A stretch of 64,000 nucleotides of DNA from Jeotgalicoccus nanhaiensis (GTDB lineage: Bacteria > Bacillota > Bacilli > Staphylococcales > Salinicoccaceae). Below the pieces are notes generated by a model that saw only the letters and a list, made by a program, of their open reading frames with translations, made no database searches and had not been told where the DNA came from. The stretch spans positions 372,001 to 436,000 of the forward strand of contig SPPL01000003.1 in NCBI GenBank assembly GCA_004570955.1, read 5' to 3'. Position 1 is the stretch's first letter; every line of letters starts with the position of its first letter. Shown piece after piece: positions 57,660 through 64,000 of the stretch. The position numbers were made by a program, and so were the translations under genes.

Positions 57660-58103
57660 ATGAAAGTTATTATCGATGCAGATGCATGTCCGGTAAAGGA
57701 TATAGTGATTAAAGAAACTAAAGATGAAAATATAGAAGTCGTACTTGTATCGAGCCTGTCTCATTTCAGTTCAAGAGAACTCGACTCGCATGTCCGGGCA
57801 ATTTATGTCGATGCCGGTCCCGATGCTGCAGATTATAAAATTGTCCAGCTGGCTGAAGCGGGAGATGTCATCGTAACGCAGGACTACGGCTTAGCCTCGC
57901 TGCTTCTGCCGAAGGGCTGTACAGTACTGCATCATACAGGGTTCGAGTATAATAAGATGAATATGGACCATCTGCTTGAAACACGCCATATGAGCAGTGT
58001 AATCAGAAGAGGCGGAGGGCGGACAAAAGGTCCTAAGGCTTTATCGCAGGAAGATAAAAATTCATTTTTAAAAGCTTTTCAAGAGGTGCTTGCATCAAAG
58101 TAA
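57660..58103 (+). CDS. YaiI/YqxD family protein (UPF0178)
   Basis: The 147-residue protein starts MKVIIDADACPVKDIVIKET and has the VITQDYGLASLLLPKG motif; both are diagnostic. The acidic residues suggest a PIN-like nuclease fold, but the function is unknown. A TATAAT lies at 57624-57629. Confidence 0.88.
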   Translation: MKVIIDADACPVKDIVIKETKDENIEVVLVSSLSHFSSRELDSHVRAIYVDAGPDAADYKIVQLAEAGDVIVTQDYGLASLLLPKGCTVLHHTGFEYNKMNMDHLLETRHMSSVIRRGGGRTKGPKALSQEDKNSFLKAFQEVLASK

Positions 58104-58118
58104 GGGGAGAACACATCT

Positions 58119-59042
58119 ATGACTGAATTTCTGTTTATTTTAACGAATGTAATGCTGCCGATAGCTATTATTGTTTTTATCGGTTACGTTGCACAGCTGA
58201 GATTACAACTCGATCGGCCGACACTCGGCAAACTGATGGTGAACTATATTATTCCGGGATTCATATTTATGAACCTCTACAGTTCGGATATAGACTTCAG
58301 TCTGCTGTTATACATAATGATTTTTTTATTTATCTTTGCACTGCTGTCTTATGCCGTGTCGAGGATTATCGCAGCTGTGTTTGGAGTGAAAGGGCAGCAC
58401 ACTGTATTATTTACGAACTCCAGTTTATTTTATAACGCTGGTAATTACGGCGTGCCGGTTAACGATCTGGTATTTAAAAGTGATCCGTTTGCGATGAGTG
58501 TGCAGGTCATGATGGTAGTCTTCCAAAATATTATTGCATACTCATACGGTATCTTCGTCCTGAGTGCGGAAAATGTGGGGAAATTTAAAGCGCTGCTCGG
58601 CTATTTTAAAATGCCAATATTTTACGGGCTGTTTTTAGGTCTGATATTTAACTACTTCAATATCGGTTTGCCGACGCCGGTAATATCATCACTGGATTAC
58701 ATAAGAGACGCGATGATCGGTATGGTGCTGTTCATACTCGGAACACAGATTGCCGGTATCAGATTCCGCCATCTCCGGTTTACTGCCTTTATCGCAACAG
58801 CTGTTAAACTGTTAGTCATTCCTGCCATGGCACTGCCGATGCTGCTTCTCTTTAACGTCGAAGGTGTCGTTGCACAGGCGATACTGATTACGACAGCAAT
58901 GCCTGCATCTGTAAACAGTTCCGTCATTGCCCAGCAGTACAGCAGTGATCCGGAATACGCTGCGGAAATTGTGATGATGAGCACGCTGCTCAGCGCAATC
59001 ACTCTGCCGCTCGTTATTTACACGGCGCTGAATGTGTTTTAA
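58119..59042 (+). CDS. AEC-family (auxin efflux carrier-like) transporter
   Basis: The 307-residue protein has ten helices with the family's NYGVPVNDLVF (about 110-120) and the late TAMPASVNSSVIAQQY repeat. Bacterial members export organic acids such as malate. It starts 15 bases after yqxD, with GGGGAG upstream, so both may be one operon. Its 3' flank is a short repeat array. Confidence 0.85.
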   Translation: MTEFLFILTNVMLPIAIIVFIGYVAQLRLQLDRPTLGKLMVNYIIPGFIFMNLYSSDIDFSLLLYIMIFLFIFALLSYAVSRIIAAVFGVKGQHTVLFTNSSLFYNAGNYGVPVNDLVFKSDPFAMSVQVMMVVFQNIIAYSYGIFVLSAENVGKFKALLGYFKMPIFYGLFLGLIFNYFNIGLPTPVISSLDYIRDAMIGMVLFILGTQIAGIRFRHLRFTAFIATAVKLLVIPAMALPMLLLFNVEGVVAQAILITTAMPASVNSSVIAQQYSSDPEYAAEIVMMSTLLSAITLPLVIYTALNVF

Positions 59043-59070
59043 ATATTTGAGAGTGATATTGAAGCGGGCG

Positions 59071-59193
59071 ATTGCGCGCCACCGAGAACTGTCGGTGGCA
59101 CGGGAAGGTGAATTGCGCGCCACCGAGAACTGACGGTGGCACGAGAAGATGAATTGCGCGCCACCGAGAACTGACGGTGGCACGAGAAGATGA
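59071..59193 (+). repeat. Three-unit 41-bp tandem repeat, different sequence
   Basis: Units start (ATTGCGCGCC) at 59071, 59112 and 59153, exactly 41 bp apart. Each contains a stem, GCCACCG with CGGTGGC around an 8-base loop; the first unit has one extra pair (A/T). The sequence is unrelated to the other 41-bp arrays and far more GC-rich than its surroundings. It lies directly after the AEC gene and before a terminator. Confidence 0.9.
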
Positions 59194-59232
59194 AAAGAAT
59201 GCCGGTAATGTCATCATTGCCGGCACTTTTCC
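59193..59232. terminator. Bidirectional terminator
   Basis: TGCCGGTAATG pairs with CATTGCCGGCA (one G-U) with A and T runs at the ends. It separates the AEC gene and repeats from the convergent DCC1 gene. Confidence 0.8.
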
Positions 59233-59234
59233 TA

Positions 59235-59612
59235 TTAACTTAAATACATATCGATAAATTTTTTTGAAGGACGTTCGCAGACATTCTTAACGGGAATTTT
59301 TTTACGGTATTTTGCAATGACTTTATATGATGTATCCCGTATAAATTTAGGAATAAGTTTTAGAAGAATTACGGGCTTAAAAAGCCTGTTAGCATCCGCG
59401 AGCATGTGAAGTGCAGCATCAGAATATATATAAGTTTTGTCTTCTGCGATATAAATAACGCTGTCTATATCGTCATCCGGCTTATGATTTTCTTTAGCCC
59501 AATCAGTATTGAAATCGGTAATGCGAAGTTCAGGATTTTTATTAATGCGCACCGTAAAGCGTACGAAGAAATTGCAGAAACTGCAGTCTCCGTCAAAAAT
59601 CAGTACTTTCAT
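59235..59612 (-). CDS. DCC1-like thiol-disulfide oxidoreductase family protein
   Basis: The 125-residue DUF393 protein has the hallmark N-terminal FDGDCSFCNFFVRF (D-x-x-C-x-x-C). The fold is thioredoxin-like and the function is unproven. The ATG at 59612 has GGAGG 7 bases upstream. The open frame's GTG at 59618 is closer to that site and less likely. Confidence 0.85.
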   Translation of the reverse strand: MKVLIFDGDCSFCNFFVRFTVRINKNPELRITDFNTDWAKENHKPDDDIDSVIYIAEDKTYIYSDAALHMLADANRLFKPVILLKLIPKFIRDTSYKVIAKYRKKIPVKNVCERPSKKFIDMYLS

Positions 59613-59697
59613 AGTCACGCCTCCTCACTCTGATTTTATCATAATAGCTTCTAGACTAATATTGCTGAGGATTGAGAAGGAAATGGCTGAAAAATTG

Positions 59698-59903
59698 CTG
59701 GGGTTGATGTGACACAATCTCATATGTATCCGAGACTCTTGGGGTTGATGTGATAGAGTTTCATATGTATCCCAGACTGCCAGGGTTGGCATGACAGAAT
59801 CTCATATGTATCCCAGACTCTCAGGATTGGTATGACGGAATCTCATATGTATCCCAGACTCCTAGGGTTGGTATGACAAAATCTCATATGTATCCCAACT
59901 CCT
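59698..59903 (+). repeat. 41-bp tandem stem-loop repeat array, locus 3 (5 units)
   Basis: TCATATGTAT landmarks at 59720, 59761, 59802, 59843 and 59884 are exactly 41 bp apart. The unit is that of 5433-5818 in the same orientation, with CCC-AGACTxxxA-GGG and ATGA-N7-TCAT dyads and its own 7-base spacer (CAGAATC-like). It fills most of the 376-base gap between the DCC1 and RidA genes. Confidence 0.95.
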
Positions 59904-59948
59904 GCACACTCCTCATCTCCAAAAAATTCCTCCCCATTCTCAACAAAA

Positions 59949-59982
59949 AAGCAGAATCCCACAACTCAGGATTCTGCTTTAT
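59949..59982 (-). terminator. Terminator of the RidA gene
   Basis: AAAGCAGAATCC pairs with GGATTCTGCTTT around a 9-base loop. On the minus strand it is followed by TTTTTTG. Confidence 0.85.
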
Positions 59983-59988
59983 TTAATC

Positions 59989-60369
59989 TTATTTTTTAAC
60001 AATCATTTCTATTTCAACTTCTGCGCCGAGCGGTAACTCAAGTACTGCCACGCATGTGCGTGACGGATATGGTGCGCTGAATTTCTCTTTATATACTTCA
60101 TTCATCGCTTCGAAGTTTTTCATCGTCGTTAAGTAAACATTTACTTTAACAACCTGATCTTCTGTAACTCCCGCATCTTCCATAACGTCAAAAAGGTTAT
60201 TGAAGGCAATTTCAGTCTGTTTAGCAATATCTCCTGTTAAATCTTCAGTAACATCCAATCTGTTTTTTGCTGTCTGTCCTGAAAAATAAAGAAAATCTCC
60301 AGCGTCGGTAACGTGCGAATACGGCCCCGAGCTGCTGACTGTTTTTGTGTTAAATGCTTTTCTGCTCAT
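59989..60369 (-). CDS. RidA-family enamine/imine deaminase
   Basis: RidA proteins hydrolyse reactive enamine intermediates from PLP enzymes. The 126 residues include the substrate-binding arginine R104 in YPSRTCVAV and the late LGAEVEIEMIV. The sequence departs somewhat from the housekeeping YabJ/RidA type, and it lies divergent from a PucR regulator. It may therefore act in a catabolic pathway with the NCS1 permease. This is inference. Confidence 0.85.
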   Translation of the reverse strand: MSRKAFNTKTVSSSGPYSHVTDAGDFLYFSGQTAKNRLDVTEDLTGDIAKQTEIAFNNLFDVMEDAGVTEDQVVKVNVYLTTMKNFEAMNEVYKEKFSAPYPSRTCVAVLELPLGAEVEIEMIVKK

Positions 60370-60600
60370 AAAACACCCTCCTAATTATAATAATTTAATC
60401 ATAGCATTTTTAAGGGAATTGACTAGCAATAAACAAAATCTATTAGTGTAAAAAGGTATATCCAACTTCGATAAGAAATTATGTGTTTTCCATGAGCTTA
60501 TTATTGGGTATAAAGAGGTCAAAAGCTGTTATAGTATATGGTGGAAGATATAAGAATGTTTATCGACTTAGGATAAAATTATTTAAAAAGAGGTTTGACC

Positions 60601-62247
60601 ATGTATTATACAGTTAAAGAATTACTGACTCTCGACGAATTCCGGGAGGCTGAATATATAGGCACCAAACAGAGTCTCGCAAAAAACATAAAAGGTATAA
60701 CGGTAATCGATTCACCTGACATTTCGTTATGGCTTAACGGGGGCGAGTCCATTCTGACAAGTTTCTTTCCGGTAAAAGATTTAAACGAAGAAGAAATGAA
60801 GGATTGGATGCACGAGCTTGCCGATAAAAAAATCAGCGCTTTAATCGTTAAGATACCGAAAGAGTTTGACAGTATCCCAAAACCGGTAAGGGAGGTCTGC
60901 AGAGAGAGGAATATTCCTATTATATCGCTGCCGACTGCAATTCCGTTTATCGATATTATTTATAAAGTCACACGGAAAATTTTTAATCAGGATGTTGAAA
61001 AACTGGAGTACTTCAGAGAAATTCATCACCGTTTCACCGAATTGTCAATTCGAAATGTCAGCGATGAAGTGATTATTGAGACGCTCGAGTCACTGATTGG
61101 AAATCCAGTCACAATTTACAACGAACTGTTTAAGGTAATTGCGACAACGGACAAGGAAGTAGAATTATTTTACGAATCTCATAAGTTTCAAGAGGAGAAA
61201 AATACCAAGAACACCATTTTCCCAATCTACCGCCGCTTTGTAATTTATCCGAAACTGCAGGACCGTGAATGTGAGCAGATTATGATACCAGTCACATCGG
61301 TTAACCAGACGAAAGTTATGCTTGTGATCAGTGCAATTCATTCAGGCTTCAGCGATTTTGATTTTATAGCTATTGAAAATGCGGCGACAGCGCTGTCTTT
61401 AAATCTTGCTAAAAAAATTGCGATTTCTGAAGTTGAGAAGAAGTATAAGAATGAGATTATCGATGATTTATTATCGGGCGACATCAGGGATGAAGATGAT
61501 ATTGCCGAACGTGCCGATAATATTAAATTTGATTTAAACAGCCGTTCTGCAGTCGTAGTATTTACACTGAAATTCAAAAGTAAAAAAGTAACGAGCGAAA
61601 TCAGAGAACGGTATTATAATATTTTAAATAATAATATAGACTACTATTTAAAAAATGCTATCGTGCGCGAACGGTTTAATCAGGTCATTGTAATCTGGCC
61701 GGTGCATTCCGGACAGAGCAATAAGAAAAAAGAGATGGATACTATTAAAAGAACGCTCGGCTATGTCATTAACAAATTTGAAAGTACAGTCAGAGATGCG
61801 AAAGTTTATACTGGTATCGGCTCCATTGCGGATACAGTGCATGATCTGCCGAAAAGTCACAAAGAAGCGCAGGAAGTGCTTGATGTAAATGAAATGTCTT
61901 ACCAGCACAATCCTATTTTAAGTTTTGAAGAGCTTGGCATTTACCGTCTGCTCTACCAGTTCAAACACGATAACAACAGACTGAAAGAATTTATTCCCAC
62001 CAGTCTCGGAAGGCTGCTCGATTATAACAAGACAAACAGGGAACAATTAATTGAGACACTGGAAATGTATTTGCAGTGCCAGCAAAATGTTTCGCGTTCT
62101 GCAGACAGACTTTACGTACACTATAAAACGGTTTCCTACCGCCTTGATAAAATTAAGGAAATTACCCAGATGGACTACGACGATGCGAATGAAATGCTCT
62201 CAGTCCAGGTCGGACTGAAGATACTGGAAATAATGAGAAAGGAGTAA
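60601..62247 (+). CDS. PucR-family transcriptional regulator
   Basis: The 548-residue regulator has the N-terminal PucR ligand-type domain (MYYTVKELLTLDEFREAEYI onward), a central GGDEF-like/GAF-like region, and a C-terminal helix-turn-helix of the PucR/CdaR type (SADRLYVHYKTVSYRLDKIK, near 505-525). PucR activates purine/allantoin catabolism genes in Bacillus. Here it is next to an NCS1 permease gene, its likely target. The ATG at 60601 has AGAGG upstream. Confidence 0.87.
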   Translation: MYYTVKELLTLDEFREAEYIGTKQSLAKNIKGITVIDSPDISLWLNGGESILTSFFPVKDLNEEEMKDWMHELADKKISALIVKIPKEFDSIPKPVREVCRERNIPIISLPTAIPFIDIIYKVTRKIFNQDVEKLEYFREIHHRFTELSIRNVSDEVIIETLESLIGNPVTIYNELFKVIATTDKEVELFYESHKFQEEKNTKNTIFPIYRRFVIYPKLQDRECEQIMIPVTSVNQTKVMLVISAIHSGFSDFDFIAIENAATALSLNLAKKIAISEVEKKYKNEIIDDLLSGDIRDEDDIAERADNIKFDLNSRSAVVVFTLKFKSKKVTSEIRERYYNILNNNIDYYLKNAIVRERFNQVIVIWPVHSGQSNKKKEMDTIKRTLGYVINKFESTVRDAKVYTGIGSIADTVHDLPKSHKEAQEVLDVNEMSYQHNPILSFEELGIYRLLYQFKHDNNRLKEFIPTSLGRLLDYNKTNREQLIETLEMYLQCQQNVSRSADRLYVHYKTVSYRLDKIKEITQMDYDDANEMLSVQVGLKILEIMRKE

Positions 62248-62256
62248 CCTGTAAAA

Positions 62257-62298
62257 TATAGATAATTAAATAGATAAAAACGTAAAAAATTATCTATA
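62257..62298. promoter_or_regulatory. 11-bp inverted repeat before the NCS1 permease
   Basis: TATAGATAATT (62257-62267) and AATTATCTATA (62288-62298) are perfect complements, with centres about 31 bp or three helical turns apart. They lie upstream of a promoter at 62306-62334, at about -79 and -48. This is the place expected for an activator such as the adjacent PucR. No T run follows, so it is not a terminator. Confidence 0.45.
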
Positions 62299-62305
62299 CT
62301 GGATA

Positions 62306-62334
62306 AAGACATCGGGCTTTTAGACATATATAAT
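62306..62334 (+). promoter_or_regulatory. Promoter of the NCS1 permease gene
   Basis: AAGACA (62306-62311), a 17-base spacer and TATAAT (62329-62334). The weak -35 fits an activated promoter. Confidence 0.55.
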
Positions 62335-62397
62335 AAATCATGGTGTTAAACACTGAATGTAAATAAATCAAATTTGGAATATAACAGAGGTGTAAAT

Positions 62398-63795
62398 ATG
62401 TCAGAAGAACATAACAATCAACCGCCTGAGGGCCTGGATGCGGCAGCTCAGACGGATTCTCTTAAACCGAATGGTCCTGAAGACAGAACTTTAGGAGCAG
62501 CGGGATACATGTCACTGTGGGTCGGAGACGGTGTCAACATGGGTAATATGACACTCGGTGCGAGTGTTGTAGTTGCAGGTATGGCAGTACTGAATATTTG
62601 GCAGACTATTGCAGCAGCATTAATTGCAATCGGAATCGTTTCTATTCTCTTTGCATTAAACGACAGAGCGGGTTATAAATACGGTATTCCTTACGTAGCT
62701 CACTTAAAAGCTTCATTTGGTGAGAAAGGTACATTACTTTCTTCACTGCTCCGGGCGGTGCCTGCTGTTATCTGGTACGGTATCCAGAGCTGGATCGGCG
62801 GTACGGCGCTAAATGAAGTATTCAGAATACTGTCAGGCGGCGCATTCGACAACGTTTTTGTTGGTTTTATTATTCTATTAGTTATACAGATAGTGCTTTC
62901 AATGAAAGGCTTCAAGAGTATTAAAGCAGTTGAATCAGTGGCATCCATCGTTCTGATGGGTATTGTTGTAACTGTGTTTATCATACTGGTTAAAGACCAC
63001 AGTGCAGCAATTTCAACTTCATGGATTAATGCCGAAGGTACATGGGGGATTGAGTTCTTCGCATATATCATGGTCTTCCTCGGCAACTATGCTGCTATAT
63101 TCCTAAGTGCGGCAGACTATTCACGTGAACTGAAAACAGGTTATACGGACGGAAAAAGAGGATTACTTTACTTCCTGCCGATTATTGTTGCCTACGGTTC
63201 AGTAATCGTTGTCGGTGCGATGCTTGCAAGTGCGACAGGCTATACAAATCCGGCACTTGGACTGCCAGCCTTATTCGATAATGTTTACATGCAGCTGTTC
63301 ATCTCTGTATTTATCGTATTTGGTGCAATAGCAGTAAACATGGTAGCAAACATTGTTACACCAACTTATGTGATTCAGCTATTTACTAAACTGAACTACA
63401 AGGTTGCAGTAGTAATTACAGGACTGCTTGCAATGGGTTCATTCCCTTGGCTGTTAGTACAGGATGACAATGCAAAAGGTCTGGATACTTTCGTTCAGGT
63501 ATACTCAGCTTTCTTAGGACCGTTAATTGCGATTCTTATCGTTGAATTCTACATTATGAGAAAACAGCGTATCGATATTAAAGAATTGTATAAAAAAGGC
63601 GGAAACTTTGACGGAGTCAACTATGCGGCGATACTGGCACTCGGTATCGGGGCGGCGGCAGCCTTCATGTTCGTTGACCTTGCATGGCTAATCGGATTTA
63701 TCGTTGCAGGTGTTGCGTACCCAATCATTTCGAAAACGATGTTCAAAGGTTCCAAGTTCAAGAGAGATACGATTTTTGAAAAAGATATGAAATAA
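62398..63795 (+). CDS. NCS1-family permease (allantoin/cytosine type)
   Basis: The 465-residue transporter has about 12 helices. An acidic, Gln/Asn-rich N-terminus precedes GYMSLWVGDGVNMGNM, a signature of the NCS1 (PucI/CodB/Mhp1) family. AAIFLSAADYSRELK and MVANIVTPTYVIQLFTKL are further landmarks. The adjacent PucR regulator suggests allantoin, a hydantoin or a purine as substrate. The ATG at 62398 follows AGAGGTG; the open frame extends 8 codons upstream without a ribosome site. No catabolic enzymes are next to it on this side. Confidence 0.85.
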   Translation: MSEEHNNQPPEGLDAAAQTDSLKPNGPEDRTLGAAGYMSLWVGDGVNMGNMTLGASVVVAGMAVLNIWQTIAAALIAIGIVSILFALNDRAGYKYGIPYVAHLKASFGEKGTLLSSLLRAVPAVIWYGIQSWIGGTALNEVFRILSGGAFDNVFVGFIILLVIQIVLSMKGFKSIKAVESVASIVLMGIVVTVFIILVKDHSAAISTSWINAEGTWGIEFFAYIMVFLGNYAAIFLSAADYSRELKTGYTDGKRGLLYFLPIIVAYGSVIVVGAMLASATGYTNPALGLPALFDNVYMQLFISVFIVFGAIAVNMVANIVTPTYVIQLFTKLNYKVAVVITGLLAMGSFPWLLVQDDNAKGLDTFVQVYSAFLGPLIAILIVEFYIMRKQRIDIKELYKKGGNFDGVNYAAILALGIGAAAAFMFVDLAWLIGFIVAGVAYPIISKTMFKGSKFKRDTIFEKDMK

Positions 63796-63800
63796 GATGA

Positions 63801-63837
63801 TAAGAGCAGTGAGATTTTTTAATCTCACTGCTCTTTT
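63801..63837 (+). terminator. Terminator of the NCS1 permease gene
   Basis: AAGAGCAGTGAGATT pairs with AATCTCACTGCTCTT around a short T-rich loop, followed by TTTT. Confidence 0.9.
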
Positions 63838-63885
63838 GCTTTAACCTTTAACATTCGGGTATTAGATATCAGGGAGGAGATTCCG

Positions 63886-64000
63886 ATGAGTCTTGAAATT
63901 CAGTACATATCTAAAAACAACCAGATAGAAACAGTAGATGGCCGGGATACAGTTCCTTACGATACAACTTTTACCTGGTATGATTACAACAGTTTTAACG
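63886..64000 (+). CDS. Start of a gene cut by the window end
   Basis: Only 38 codons are present (MSLEIQYISKNNQIETVDGR onward, then a TFTWYDYNSFN end). A strong GGGAGGAG precedes the ATG, and the terminator at 63801-63837 shows it is a new transcript. The short strands and the WYDY motif would suit the N-terminus of a CorA-type magnesium transporter, but this fragment is too short to decide. Confidence 0.6.
   Translation, partial: MSLEIQYISKNNQIETVDGRDTVPYDTTFTWYDYNSFN

Overview
The window reads as chromosomal DNA of a low-GC Gram-positive coccus of the family Staphylococcaceae. The S10-spc-alpha ribosomal protein block with secY-adk-infA and no map gene, the RpoA sequence, a FemA/FemX-type aminoacyltransferase, a SagB-like glucosaminidase and a YfiT-type bacillithiol transferase all fit this family. 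The moderate GC content and the non-Staphylococcus arrangement of aro, met and glnA genes point to a relative such as Jeotgalicoccus, Salinicoccus or Macrococcus rather than Staphylococcus itself. That genus-level guess is inference. No prophage, insertion sequence, rRNA, tRNA or CRISPR array was seen.

Layout. 1-5.4 kb: PH-domain protein, malate:quinone oxidoreductase, a PLP enzyme of methionine/cysteine metabolism, a MerR-like DNA-binding protein with a long acidic region and an amphipathic C-terminus, and GMP reductase. 5.4-9.5 kb: a 41-bp tandem repeat array, then aromatic amino acid genes (tyrA divergent from DAHP synthase and chorismate mutase) and metA. 9.5-19.8 kb: transporters, a SagB-like glucosaminidase, a molybdoenzyme group (fdhD, an OxlT-like MFS carrier, an FdhF/YdeP-type oxidoreductase), an NSS transporter and a lone glnA. 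19.8-32.9 kb: a Na/Pi cotransporter, a HAD protein, a second 41-bp array, serA with its aminotransferase, a NadR-type NMN adenylyltransferase/kinase, a FemX-like enzyme, small membrane proteins, a NorA-like efflux pump, a YczE-like protein and a purine permease. 33-51.5 kb: the ribosomal protein super-operon, the ecfA1-ecfA2-ecfT-truA group and rplM-rpsI. 51.5-64 kb: accessory and household genes (two acidic-linker lipoproteins, VOC, HAD, SDR, DinB/YfiT, nucleobase permeases, YqxD, AEC carrier, DCC1, RidA, PucR and an NCS1 permease), two more 41-bp arrays, and the start of a gene cut by the window end.

The two most interesting things are non-coding. First, the 420-base region before the DAHP synthase gene holds a promoter, an 18-codon leader peptide ending in a Tyr/Phe-rich stretch, and a chain of mutually exclusive RNA stems ending in a strong terminator. 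This is a complete ribosome-mediated attenuator of an unusual relay design, in which the aromatic control codons themselves pair with the first switch segment. Second, a 41-bp stem-loop repeat is present as exact tandem arrays at three separate intergenic loci (9, 7 and 5 units, 21 in total). A fourth array of unrelated sequence has exactly the same 41-bp period and also carries a stem-loop. All base pairings were worked out by hand, without folding software or database searches.
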